Source of the DNA: CAZIHO01 sp964538875
Lineage (GTDB): Bacteria; Pseudomonadota; Gammaproteobacteria; Chromatiales; Chromatiaceae
DNA: 28,144 nt
Direction of reading: 5' to 3'
Assembly (NCBI GenBank): GCA_964538875.1
Contig: CAZIHO010000037.1
Location: 1 to 28,144 of the forward strand
The notes under the pieces are model-generated. The model ran no database searches. It saw nothing but the letters and a program-made list of their open reading frames with translations, and was not told where the DNA came from. The position numbers and the translations under genes were made by a program. Shown one piece after another: positions 13,899 through 21,747 of this stretch. How positions within the stretch are numbered: position 1 is the stretch's first letter; every line of letters begins with the position of its first letter.

Positions 13899-16658
13899 TC
13901 AGCTGGCACGCGCCACCTCGATTCGCTCGAACACCTCGATCTGGTCGCCGACCCGCACGTCATTGTAGTTCTTGACCGCGATACCGCATTCGATGCCGGC
14001 CTTGACCTCGTGGGCGTCTTCCTTGAAGCGGCGCAGGGATTCCAAGGAACCCTGGTAGATGACCACGTTGTCCCGCAGCACGCGAATGGGGTTGTTGCGC
14101 CGGATGACACCCTCCAACACCATGCAGCCGGCCACGGCACCGAACTTGGAGGAACGGAACACGTCGCGCACCTGGGCCAGACCGATGATTTCTTCCCGCA
14201 TCACCGCCGCCAACATCCCGTTGATGGCCTTCTTCACGTCGTCGATGGCTTCGTAGATGATGCTGTAGTAACGCAAATCCAGGTCCTTATCCTCGACCAG
14301 GCGCCGTGCGGCGGCATCCGCCCGCACGTTGAAGCCGATGATGATGGCACCGGACGCCAGCGCCAGGTTGGCGTCCGACTCGCTGATGCCACCGACGCCG
14401 GCCGCCACCACGTTGACCTTGACTTCGTCGTTGGAAGTCTGGATCAGGGAATCGCGCAGGGCCTCGACGCTGCCCTGCACGTCGGCCTTGATGACCAGAT
14501 TGACGCTCTTGGCCTCGCCGGCCTTCATTTGGGAGAAAACGTCATCCAGCTTGACCGCCTTCTGGGCCGCCAACTTGGAATCCCGCAGCCGCTCCTCGCG
14601 CAACAGGGCCAGATCCCGGGCCCGCTTTTCGTCCGCCACGGCCAGCACCGTGTCGCCGGCGTTGGGCGCACCGGAAAGGCCCAGCACCTGGACCGGAATC
14701 GAGGGACCCGCTTGCTTGACCGGCTGGCCAGCCTCATCGAACATGGCCCGCACCCGGCCGTACTCGGAACCGGACACGATGATGTCGCCCAGGTTCAGGG
14801 TGCCAACCTGCACCAGCACCGTGGCCACCGCGCCGCGGCCCTTGTCGAGACTGGATTCCACGATGGTGCCCCGGGCGGGACCGGCGCGGGGTGCCTTGAG
14901 TTCCAGCACTTCCGCTTGTAGCAGAATGGCTTCCAGGAGTTGTTCGATGCCGAGCCCGGTTTTGGCGGACACCTGCACGAACATGGTGTCGCCGCCCCAG
15001 GCCTCGGACAAGACGCCCTTCTGGGACAGTTCCTGCATGACCCGGTCCGGATTGGCGGTGGGCTTGTCCATCTTGTTCACTGCCACCACGATGGGCACGC
15101 TGGCGGCCCGGGCGTGTTGGATGGCCTCCACGGTTTGGGGCATCACGCCGTCATCTGCCGCAACCACCAGCACCACGATGTCGGTGGCCTGGGCGCCCCG
15201 CGCCCGCATGGCCGAAAAGGCTGCGTGGCCGGGCGTGTCCAGGAAGGTCACCATACCCCGCTCGGTCTGCACATGGTAGGCGCCAATGTGCTGGGTAATG
15301 CCACCCGCCTCGCCGGCCGCCACCCGGGTCGCCCGGATGTGGTCCAGCAGGGAGGTCTTGCCATGATCCACGTGGCCCATGATGGTGACCACCGGGGCCC
15401 GGGGTACTGGCTTGCCTTCGCCCGCCGAGGATTCTTCCAGGAGTTGCACCTCGATGTCCTTGTTCTCCTGGACGATGGGCTTATGCCCCATCTCCTCCAC
15501 GATCAAGCTGGCGGTATCCCGGTCCATGGAGGCGTTGATGGTCAGCATGAGTCCCTGCTTCATCAGTTTGCGGATCACCTCGCCGGCCTTCACGGACATG
15601 GCCTGGGCCAAGTCCCCGACCGTGATGGTGTCGGGAATGGGCACTTCCCGGATCACCGGCGCGGTGGGGCGCTGGAATCCATGCCGGGCATCCATCTTGA
15701 CTGGCTTGGAAGCCACCTTCTTGGTGGGCCGGGTACGGCGGCGACTGCGCTTGTCGTCACTGACATGGAGTTCTTCTCTATCTAGTACATCCACGTCGTC
15801 TATTTCTTCCACCACTGTTTCTAAGACCTTAGCCAGCATAGCGTCCTTGCGGGCCGCCTTTTTCGCCGCCCGTTCCCGCTCGGTATGCGCCTTGCGCTCC
15901 CGTTCCTCCCGCTCCAGACGGGTTTCCTCCCGCTTGTGGCGCTTGTCGCCCTCCGCCACCTTGGCCTCTTCGTCCGTCGCCACCGCTCCCTCTTCCTTGT
16001 GAGGCTTAGCAACCGCAGGCTTGGGTTTGGCGCCAACCTCGACGACTGGCTCCACGGGCGCGGGCGGCGCCTCCGGTGCCTGGTCCTGAACCGGCGGCTG
16101 GAGTTCTTCGTCGGCGGCGCGGCGGCGCAGCGCTTCTTCATCGGCCTTGCGCTTGGCTTCCAGTTCTTCCTGGCGACGCCGGGCTTCTTCTGCGGCGCGG
16201 CGCGCCTGATCTTCTTCCTCGGCCTGGCGCTGCTGTTCCGCCTGCTCGGCGAGGGCGCGCCGCGCCGCCTCTGCCTCTTCCAGGCGGCCACTGTCTTCAC
16301 CCACGCTGCCCCGCTTCACGTAAGTCCGGGTGCGCCGCACTTCGACACTCACCGTCTTGGCGGGCGCGGCGCGGGCGGCCAGCGTGGCGCGGGCGGCGGC
16401 GGGTACCCGGGGCGTCACCACCGGCTGACGCAACTCGGTCACCGACTTGCGCTTGAGGGTGATGCGGCTAGGCGCCCCATCCCCCTCCGGTGTACCGTGC
16501 ATGCGGCGCAGGTAGGCCAGCAGTTGCGTCTTTTCGTCCTCGGAGACCAGGGCGTTCTCATCCGCCTTCAGGACCCCCGCTTCCTTGAGTTGTGCCAGCA
16601 GGCGCACGACGGGAACCCCGACTATGCCAGCCAGCTGTTTGACGGTAACCTCACTCAT
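13899..16658 (-). CDS. infB: Translation initiation factor IF-2
   Basis: IF-2 is the GTPase that delivers fMet-tRNA and joins ribosomal subunits. The protein has 919 residues, within the usual proteobacterial range. It has an N-terminal IF2_N motif (VTVKQLAGIVGVPVVRLLAQ), an IF2-associated ITLKRKSVTELRQ segment, a long Ala/Glu/Arg-rich coiled region (about 110-270), and a second IF2_N-like domain before the G domain. GTPase motifs are G1 GHVDHGKT at 428, G2 GGITQHIGAY, G3 DTPGHAAF, G4 NKMD at 528 and G5 SAKTG, followed by the C-terminal beta-barrel domains. The start at 16658 (GGAGG eight bases upstream) is preferred over 16700, which would overlap the nusA stop. In E. coli a second internal start gives a shorter IF-2; that was not assessed here. 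Confidence 0.97.
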   Translation of the reverse strand: MSEVTVKQLAGIVGVPVVRLLAQLKEAGVLKADENALVSEDEKTQLLAYLRRMHGTPEGDGAPSRITLKRKSVTELRQPVVTPRVPAAARATLAARAAPAKTVSVEVRRTRTYVKRGSVGEDSGRLEEAEAARRALAEQAEQQRQAEEEDQARRAAEEARRRQEELEAKRKADEEALRRRAADEELQPPVQDQAPEAPPAPVEPVVEVGAKPKPAVAKPHKEEGAVATDEEAKVAEGDKRHKREETRLEREERERKAHTERERAAKKAARKDAMLAKVLETVVEEIDDVDVLDREELHVSDDKRSRRRTRPTKKVASKPVKMDARHGFQRPTAPVIREVPIPDTITVGDLAQAMSVKAGEVIRKLMKQGLMLTINASMDRDTASLIVEEMGHKPIVQENKDIEVQLLEESSAGEGKPVPRAPVVTIMGHVDHGKTSLLDHIRATRVAAGEAGGITQHIGAYHVQTERGMVTFLDTPGHAAFSAMRARGAQATDIVVLVVAADDGVMPQTVEAIQHARAASVPIVVAVNKMDKPTANPDRVMQELSQKGVLSEAWGGDTMFVQVSAKTGLGIEQLLEAILLQAEVLELKAPRAGPARGTIVESSLDKGRGAVATVLVQVGTLNLGDIIVSGSEYGRVRAMFDEAGQPVKQAGPSIPVQVLGLSGAPNAGDTVLAVADEKRARDLALLREERLRDSKLAAQKAVKLDDVFSQMKAGEAKSVNLVIKADVQGSVEALRDSLIQTSNDEVKVNVVAAGVGGISESDANLALASGAIIIGFNVRADAAARRLVEDKDLDLRYYSIIYEAIDDVKKAINGMLAAVMREEIIGLAQVRDVFRSSKFGAVAGCMVLEGVIRRNNPIRVLRDNVVIYQGSLESLRRFKEDAHEVKAGIECGIAVKNYNDVRVGDQIEVFERIEVARAS

Positions 16659-16680
16659 TTGGGGGACCTCCCACTGCCTA

Positions 16681-18396
16681 CTATTGCCCTTTGCCGGCAA
16701 ACCAGGGTTCGCGGGCCTTCATTATGAGGGCAGCCGCACGCCGTTCGTCCATGCCGTCGATCTCCAACAATTCGTCCACGGACCGCTCTGCTAGGTCATC
16801 CAGGGTCGCTACGCCCAGGTCCGCCAGCCGGGCCAGAAGATCGGCACTCATGCCGTCCATGTCCGCCAGCTTGGCGGGAATCTTGCCCGAGGCAGACCCG
16901 CCCTTGGAAAACCAGGGTTGGCGCGCCTGCAAAATCAGGTCCGCAGCCCGCTCCTGATCCATGCCGGGGATGTCCAGCAACTCGTCCACGGACTGTTCCG
17001 CCAAATCTTCCAGACTCTTGACGCCCAGACCGGCCAAACCCTCCAGCAATTGCGCGTCCATGCCCTTTAGATCACCTAGACTTAGGGGCTCCTGCACTCC
17101 CAGGGTGCTCTCCTCGCTGGCGATGGCCTTGGTGAGCAGCACGTCCTTGGCCCGCTCGCGCAACATCATGACCAGCCGCTCGTCGAATTCCTCGATGGCC
17201 AGTAGTTCGGACATGGGCACGAAGGCAACTTCGTCAATGGTGGTGAAGCCTTCCTGAACCAGGATCGAGGCCACGTCCTCGTCTACTCCGAGTTGATCCC
17301 GGAACAGATTGACCAGGGTCGTGACCTCGCTTTCGGACTTGCGCGCCGCCTGCTCCTCGTTCATGACGTTGAGCTCCCAGCCGGTCAACTGGCTGGCCAG
17401 CCGCACATTCTGGCCGGCGCGGCCGATGGCCTGGGGCAGGTTTTCCTCCTTGACCGCCACGTCCATGGCGCCCGCTTCCTCGTCCACCACGATAGACACC
17501 ACATCCGCCGGCGACATGGCGTTAATGACGAATTGGGCCGGGTTGGGATCCCAAACGATGATGTCCACCCGCTCGCCGCTCAATTCATTGGAAACCGCCT
17601 GCACACGGGAACCGCGCATGCCGACGCAGGCACCCACCGGATCGATCCGGGAATCACGGGAGCGCACCGCGATCTTGGCCCGGGAACCTGGGTCCCGGGC
17701 GGCGGCCAGAATCTCGATCAAGCCTTCGCCCACTTCCGGGACTTCCAGCTTGAACAGCAGGGACAGCAGTTCCGGCGCCGTGCGGGACACGAACAACTGG
17801 GGACCCTTGGCACCTTCGTCGATCTTATAGAGGTAGCCCCGCATACGGTCTCCCGAGCGCACGGATTCCCGGGGAATCATCTGCTCTTTGAGCACCATGG
17901 CCTCAGCATTGCTGCCCAGATCCAGGATGACGTCGCCCCGCTCCAACCGCTTGACCAGACCAGTCACTAGTTCGCCAACCCGGTCCCGGTAGGCGTCCAC
18001 CACCTTGGCCCGTTCCGCGTCCCGCACCTTCTGCACGATGACTTGCTTGGCGGTCTGGGCGGCGATGCGCCCAAAGGAGGCGGGCTCAATGGGCTCCTCA
18101 ATCACCTCGCCCACTTGGGCGTCGGCCCGCGCCACCTGCGCCGCACTCAGGCCGATTTGGTGCTCGGGCGCCTCCAGACCTTCTTCCCCATCCGTATCCT
18201 CGACAATATCCCAGACCCGGAACGACGAATAGTTGCCGGTGGTCCGATTGATGCGGACCCGAACTTTGATCTCGCCCCCGTATTTCTTCTGGGTCGCCGA
18301 CGCCAAGGCCGCCTCGATCGCCTCGAAAATCACTTCCTTGGATACGCCCTTCTCATTGGAAACCGACTCGGCGACCAAAAGGATCTCTTTGCTCAT
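16681..18396 (-). CDS. nusA: Transcription termination/antitermination factor NusA with three C-terminal acidic repeats
   Basis: NusA binds RNA polymerase and controls pausing, termination and antitermination. The protein of 571 residues is longer than the 495 of E. coli. Order: N-terminal RNAP-binding domain (1-125, starting MSKEILLVAESVSNEKGV), S1 (about 135-200), KH1 and KH2 (about 205-345, with VGACVGMRGSRVQAVSNEL and PQAIGRAGQNVRLASQLTGW), then AR1 (about 362-424), AR2 (443-496) and a third repeat (513-566). AR2 and the third repeat share 35 of 54 residues by hand count, including both PWF ends, which explains the extra length. It follows rimP after 16 bases and precedes infB by 22. Autoregulation through the rimP leader is known in E. 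coli and plausible here. Confidence 0.97.
   Translation of the reverse strand: MSKEILLVAESVSNEKGVSKEVIFEAIEAALASATQKKYGGEIKVRVRINRTTGNYSSFRVWDIVEDTDGEEGLEAPEHQIGLSAAQVARADAQVGEVIEEPIEPASFGRIAAQTAKQVIVQKVRDAERAKVVDAYRDRVGELVTGLVKRLERGDVILDLGSNAEAMVLKEQMIPRESVRSGDRMRGYLYKIDEGAKGPQLFVSRTAPELLSLLFKLEVPEVGEGLIEILAAARDPGSRAKIAVRSRDSRIDPVGACVGMRGSRVQAVSNELSGERVDIIVWDPNPAQFVINAMSPADVVSIVVDEEAGAMDVAVKEENLPQAIGRAGQNVRLASQLTGWELNVMNEEQAARKSESEVTTLVNLFRDQLGVDEDVASILVQEGFTTIDEVAFVPMSELLAIEEFDERLVMMLRERAKDVLLTKAIASEESTLGVQEPLSLGDLKGMDAQLLEGLAGLGVKSLEDLAEQSVDELLDIPGMDQERAADLILQARQPWFSKGGSASGKIPAKLADMDGMSADLLARLADLGVATLDDLAERSVDELLEIDGMDERRAAALIMKAREPWFAGKGQ
16699..17070 (-). repeat. Tandem duplication inside nusA encoding the last two acidic repeats
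   Basis: Bases 16909-17070 and 16699-16860 encode homologous 54-residue units ending in ARQPWF and AREPWF, separated by a 16-residue linker. The DNA of the two copies is still visibly alike, for example in the GAGTTGCT/CAATTCGT-type segments coding VDELL, but has diverged, so the duplication is not recent. Confidence 0.85.
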
Positions 18397-18412
18397 TCCT
18401 GGATTTCCTGTT

Positions 18413-18871
18413 TCAAATATCCGGCACCAGCCGAGCCGTGTCGATCTGCCCGAGGGGGATGCGCAACAATTCGCCTTCCTCCTCGATCAGCACCGTATCC
18501 CCGTCCACACCCATCAAGCGCCCCTGCAACTTGCGGCGGCCGTCCAACGGCGGCGCCAGACGCAGCCGTGCCCGCCGGCCCGTGAAGCGCTCGAAATGGG
18601 CCGGCTCGAACAGCAGCCGATCCAGCCCCGGCGACGAAACCTCCAGGTCGTAGGCTCCGTCGATGGGTTCTTCCACGTCCAGGACGCCGCTCAACTGGTG
18701 GCTGACCGCGCCGCAGTCATCCAGATTGATGCCGTCGGCATGGTCGATGTACACCCGCAGCAGTTGGCGGCCACCGCCCTTGCCCAGGAGTTCCACCCCC
18801 ACCAATTCATACCCTAGGGCTTCCACCGGTTGGCGGACCAGACCCAGCAATGCGTCGGATACCTTGTGCAT
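18413..18871 (-). CDS. rimP: Ribosome maturation factor RimP
   Basis: RimP is needed for 30S subunit maturation. The 152-residue length is normal. Family features are LGYELVGVELLGKGGGRQLLRVYID, DGINLDDCGAVSHQLSGVLDVE, and the conserved YDLEVSSPGLDRLL, with a C-terminal Sm-like barrel (LQGRLMGVDGDTVLIEEEG). The start ATG 18871 follows directly on a terminator-like hairpin and U-rich stretch, with only a weak GAAG as a ribosome site. It is the first gene of the rimP-nusA-infB operon; the genes upstream are on the opposite strand. Confidence 0.95.
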   Translation of the reverse strand: MHKVSDALLGLVRQPVEALGYELVGVELLGKGGGRQLLRVYIDHADGINLDDCGAVSHQLSGVLDVEEPIDGAYDLEVSSPGLDRLLFEPAHFERFTGRRARLRLAPPLDGRRKLQGRLMGVDGDTVLIEEEGELLRIPLGQIDTARLVPDI

Positions 18872-18876
18872 GCTTC

Positions 18877-18903
18877 AAAAACAAAAAATGGGCCAAAGGC
18901 CCA
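18877..18903 (-). terminator. Terminator-like hairpin overlapping the rimP ribosome-binding region
   Basis: On the - strand TGGGCC (18903-18898) pairs with GGCCCA (18894-18889) across TTT, followed by TTTTTTGTTTTTG. The U-tract ends six bases before the rimP ATG. With no - strand gene upstream it is most likely a leader attenuator. Confidence 0.7.
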
Positions 18904-18984
18904 CTCCAAAGACCGCGCCCCACGAACCGCGTGACGCCTATTTTCCGCGCAGCTCCCGTGCCAGGGGGCCGCGCCCGGACCAAT

Positions 18985-19007
18985 AAAAAACCCCGTTACC
19001 GGGGTTT
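18985..19007 (-). terminator. First terminator-like hairpin in the rimP leader
   Basis: On the - strand AAACCCCG (19007-19000) pairs with CGGGGTTT (18995-18988) around a 4-base loop, followed by TTT to give six T in a row. An outer pair GACCA/TGGTC (19013-19009 with 18982-18978) could enclose the U-tract in a larger structure that might oppose termination. Confidence 0.75.
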
Positions 19008-19022
19008 CTGGTCACCGCGGTG

Positions 19023-19050
19023 GCGCTCTGGCGTCAAACCCGCCAAGCGC
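19023..19050 (-). other. Hairpin at the 5' end of the rimP leader
   Basis: On the - strand GCGCTTGGCG (19050-19041) pairs with CGCCA-G-AGCGC (19033-19023), ten pairs with one bulged G and a 7-base loop. It lies just downstream of the predicted transcription start. Confidence 0.5.
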
Positions 19051-19068
19051 TCTTTTCAAAACAGTCCA

Positions 19069-19097
19069 AGTATAGAATCTATCTGGGTTGGGGACAA
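19069..19097 (-). promoter_or_regulatory. Probable sigma-70 type promoter of the rimP-nusA-infB operon
   Basis: On the - strand TTGTCC (19097-19092) is followed after 17 bases by TATACT (19074-19069). Matches to consensus are four of six and five of six with ideal spacing. Transcription would start near 19062, giving a leader of about 190 bases. Confidence 0.55.
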
Positions 19098-19301
19098 CTC
19101 CAACCTCTGGCGCCAGCCCGGGTCCGGAGGCACTTGGGACGGATTCATTGCCCTTCCTCCATAGAATCCCCGCTGCAGCGGGAACCTCCTGGCTAACTTA
19201 GCTTTTCGCCGCCGCCGCCGATAACCCGGCAGGATGGCCCCGCCGCCATGCCCTTTTCCCTCACCCTTGGACGCTGCCTGCCAGCCTGGAGCCCCCGCAT
19301 C
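19098..19301. other. Non-coding remainder of the rimP-pilU divergent region
   Basis: With the leader elements above, this completes a 430-base non-coding interval (18872-19301). It contains a perfect 14-bp palindrome CCCGCTGCAGCGGG (19169-19182) and a 10-bp palindrome CTGGCGCCAG (19107-19116), either of which could be an operator. No tRNA was found although a tRNA often precedes rimP in gammaproteobacteria. A pilU promoter could not be identified. Confidence 0.45.
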
Positions 19302-20657
19302 ATGAAACCCCTACGCGATTATCTGGAGATGATGGTCAAGCGGGACGGATCCGACCTGTACCTCAGCACCGGCGGCCCGCCGAGTTGCAAGATCCACGGT
19401 CAACTGTCCGCCTTGGACGATAGCCGCCTAGCCCCCGGCGAGGCAAAGGCGGTTGCTTACCAAATCATGGACGGGGAACAACGTCAGGCATTCGAGACCA
19501 AGCCGGAGATGAACCTGGCGCTGTCCATCAGCGGCGTGGGACGGTTCCGGGTCAATATTTTCAAACAGCGCAACGAAGTGGCCCTGGTGATCCGGTCCAT
19601 CAAGACCGACATCCCGGACTACCGCTCGCTCGGTCTGCCGGAAATCCTCACCAAGCTCATCATGGAAAAGCGAGGTCTGGTGCTGTTCGTAGGCGCCACG
19701 GGGTCCGGCAAGTCCACCTCCTTGGCCGCCCTGATCGACTACCGCAACAGCAACGCGGCGGGACACATCATCACCATCGAGGACCCGGTGGAATTCGTCC
19801 ACCGGCACAAAAAATCCCTGGTCAACCAGCGGGAAGTGGGCGTCGATACGGATTGCTACGAGGACGCCCTCAAGAACACCCTGCGCCAAGCGCCGGACGT
19901 GATCCTGATCGGCGAGATCCGGGCGGCGGAAACCATGGAACACGCCCTGGAGTTTGCCGAGACCGGCCACCTGTGTCTCTCGACCCTGCACGCCAACAAC
20001 GCCAACCAGACTTTGGAACGGATCATCAACTTCTTTGCCGAGGAGCGCCATAAGCAGATTCTGCTAGACCTGAGTCTTAACCTGCGCGGCGTGGTGGCGC
20101 AACGCCTGGTGCCCACGGTGGACGGCCGGCGCGCTGCTGCCATCGAAATCCTGCTCAACACACCCCTGGTGGCGGACATGATTAAGCGGGGCGACGTGTC
20201 CTTGCTCAAGGAGGTCATGGAGAAATCCGCCGCCATCGGCATGCAGACCTTTGATATGGCCCTGTTCCGGCTCTGGAAGGCGGGCACCATTTCCATGGAG
20301 GAGGCGATCCGCAACGCAGATTCCAAGAACAACCTGCAACTCAAGATGCGCCTAAGTCAGGACGGCGCCTCGGTGGCGGCCCAGGCCACCACCAGGCTGG
20401 AACTGGAAAAAATGCCGGAACCGGAAGGCACCGAAGGCGAAACCCCGCCCGCCACCGTGCCGTCCCGGCCGGGATTGGCCACCGAACCCCGCGCCAGCCA
20501 GCCCCAGCGGCCAGGGATCGAGCGCCCCGCTGCCAACCCAGCGCCGCGCCCGGCGGCCCCCGCCGCCCGGACGCCGGATCCCCTGGTGCGACCGAGGACG
20601 CCCCTCAGCGGACTGTCTCTGGAGCCCTTGGCGCCGCCGCCGGAGGAAAAATCCTGA
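19302..20657 (+). CDS. pilU: PilT/PilU-type type IV pilus retraction ATPase with proline-rich tail
   Basis: A hexameric ATPase that powers twitching pilus retraction, accessory to PilT. Of 451 residues, 1-370 form the usual PilU core: an N-terminal PAS-like domain beginning MKPLRDYLEMMVKRDGSDLY, Walker A GATGSGKS 131-138, Asp box IITIEDPVEFVH 156-167, Walker B ILIGEIRAAE 201-210 and His box GHLCLSTLHANNA 222-234. LLKEVMEKSAAIGMQTFD is typical of PilU rather than PilT. Residues 371-451 are a Pro/Ala/Arg-rich, probably disordered tail that ordinary PilU lacks. ATG 19302 (GGAG upstream, family-like N-terminus) is chosen over 19248. No pilT or other pil gene is visible in the window. The gene converges on rtcA 23 bases away with no clear terminator. 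Confidence 0.88.
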   Translation: MKPLRDYLEMMVKRDGSDLYLSTGGPPSCKIHGQLSALDDSRLAPGEAKAVAYQIMDGEQRQAFETKPEMNLALSISGVGRFRVNIFKQRNEVALVIRSIKTDIPDYRSLGLPEILTKLIMEKRGLVLFVGATGSGKSTSLAALIDYRNSNAAGHIITIEDPVEFVHRHKKSLVNQREVGVDTDCYEDALKNTLRQAPDVILIGEIRAAETMEHALEFAETGHLCLSTLHANNANQTLERIINFFAEERHKQILLDLSLNLRGVVAQRLVPTVDGRRAAAIEILLNTPLVADMIKRGDVSLLKEVMEKSAAIGMQTFDMALFRLWKAGTISMEEAIRNADSKNNLQLKMRLSQDGASVAAQATTRLELEKMPEPEGTEGETPPATVPSRPGLATEPRASQPQRPGIERPAANPAPRPAAPAARTPDPLVRPRTPLSGLSLEPLAPPPEEKS

Positions 20658-20680
20658 CTTGGCTGAACGCGGCTGGCGGG

Positions 20681-21730
20681 CTAACCGCCGGCGGACTGCC
20701 AACCCACCCGCCAGCGATCTGGCCCCAGTTCCTCCAGGATCGGCTTGAGGGGCAGAAAGGCTTGGATCACCGCCAGATTGGTGCGCAGATGCAGGCTGGG
20801 TACCAGGGTGAGGAAGCTGCCCCCTCCCGCCAGCGCCAGGGGTAGCAGTAACTGATCCGCCAAATGTTCCCCCACCGGGACTTGGGCGGCCAGATAACGC
20901 TGGGCTTCATACACCAGGCGCCGCGCCACCGTCTCCGCCGGCACGCCCCGCTCGCCCAGGCTCACCAGCACCTCGGTCACCTCCGGTCCCTGGGCTTCCA
21001 GAATCAGGGCGTTGCCCGGTGATAGGCTGGAGTCGTCCCGCTCCAGGCGTTGCTGGGCCAGCTTGACGCCCAACTCCTGGGTCAGAACCCCCAATTCGCG
21101 CCGGCCGATGGCGTCTGGCAACCGGCACAGCAGCGCCCGTGCGCTCAGGGCCGGCTCCCGCACCAGTTCCGCGAGCACTAGGGGCTGCAATCGGGGCACC
21201 GGCTCGATGCGCACCCGCACCCGGCCGCCGCCGGCCGGATAGAAGCCGGGCCGATCCAGGATGGCGCTGATCCGGGGGCCTAAGCGTTGCAGCAGGGGCA
21301 GAAAGGCGCCGGCGAGAAAGTGGAAGCTGGGCGCCAGGGGATTATGGGTGCCGCCGGTGAGGCTCAATTCGCTGGACCGCGGCGCGGTCAACAGGACCGG
21401 CAGCAGGGTTTGCAGCACCAGTCCGGTGCTGCCGGCGGTGCCGATGTCGAACTGGAAATTGCCGCCGGCTGGCCGCCGCTGGGGCGCGAACCACAGCTCC
21501 CGGGACCCCTGCTCCGCCCCTTGGACCTGGGCGTCCCCCAGTTGGGCAGCGGCGCGCACGGCGGTCAGATGTTGGGGGCGCAGGCCCGGCCGGTCCCGGT
21601 TGGCGCGGATGCGCTGGATGTGGACCGACCGCCCCAGACAGAGGGACAGGGACAGGGCGGTGCGCAAGATCTGACCGCCACCCTCCCCTTGGGCGCCGTC
21701 GATGAGGACCGGGTCTGGGTCGCCAGCCAT
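20681..21730 (-). CDS. rtcA: RNA 3'-terminal phosphate cyclase RtcA
   Basis: RtcA uses ATP to convert RNA 3'-phosphate ends to 2',3'-cyclic phosphates through a covalent His-AMP. The 349-residue protein has the N-terminal GAQGEGGGQILRTALSLS, RANRDRPGLRPQHLTAV, FDIGTAGSTGLVLQTLLPVL, the GGTHNPLAPS and RPGFYPAGGGRV segments, and VGEHLADQLLLPLALAGGG. His314 in HLRTN aligns with the nucleotidylated His of E. coli RtcA. It starts 17 bases after hisC on the same strand and lacks its own clear ribosome site, so it probably belongs to the murA-hisD-hisC transcript. Neither rtcB nor the rtcR regulator is present here, unlike the classic rtcBA operon. The EPSP synthase-like fold family includes Rcl1 in eukaryotes, but the catalytic His supports true cyclase. 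Confidence 0.92.
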   Translation of the reverse strand: MAGDPDPVLIDGAQGEGGGQILRTALSLSLCLGRSVHIQRIRANRDRPGLRPQHLTAVRAAAQLGDAQVQGAEQGSRELWFAPQRRPAGGNFQFDIGTAGSTGLVLQTLLPVLLTAPRSSELSLTGGTHNPLAPSFHFLAGAFLPLLQRLGPRISAILDRPGFYPAGGGRVRVRIEPVPRLQPLVLAELVREPALSARALLCRLPDAIGRRELGVLTQELGVKLAQQRLERDDSSLSPGNALILEAQGPEVTEVLVSLGERGVPAETVARRLVYEAQRYLAAQVPVGEHLADQLLLPLALAGGGSFLTLVPSLHLRTNLAVIQAFLPLKPILEELGPDRWRVGWQSAGG

Positions 21731-21747
21731 GGCGGCAGCGCGGGGAA

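Noticed and set aside
18938..19015. Short GTG-started leader peptide (25 residues) on the - strand across the first rimP-leader hairpin
   Set aside because: No ribosome-binding site precedes it and it has no regulatory codon run; it could be real but cannot be supported.
19010..19247. A tRNA gene upstream of rimP
   Set aside because: No T-loop consensus GGTTCGANTCC or cloverleaf was found on either strand.
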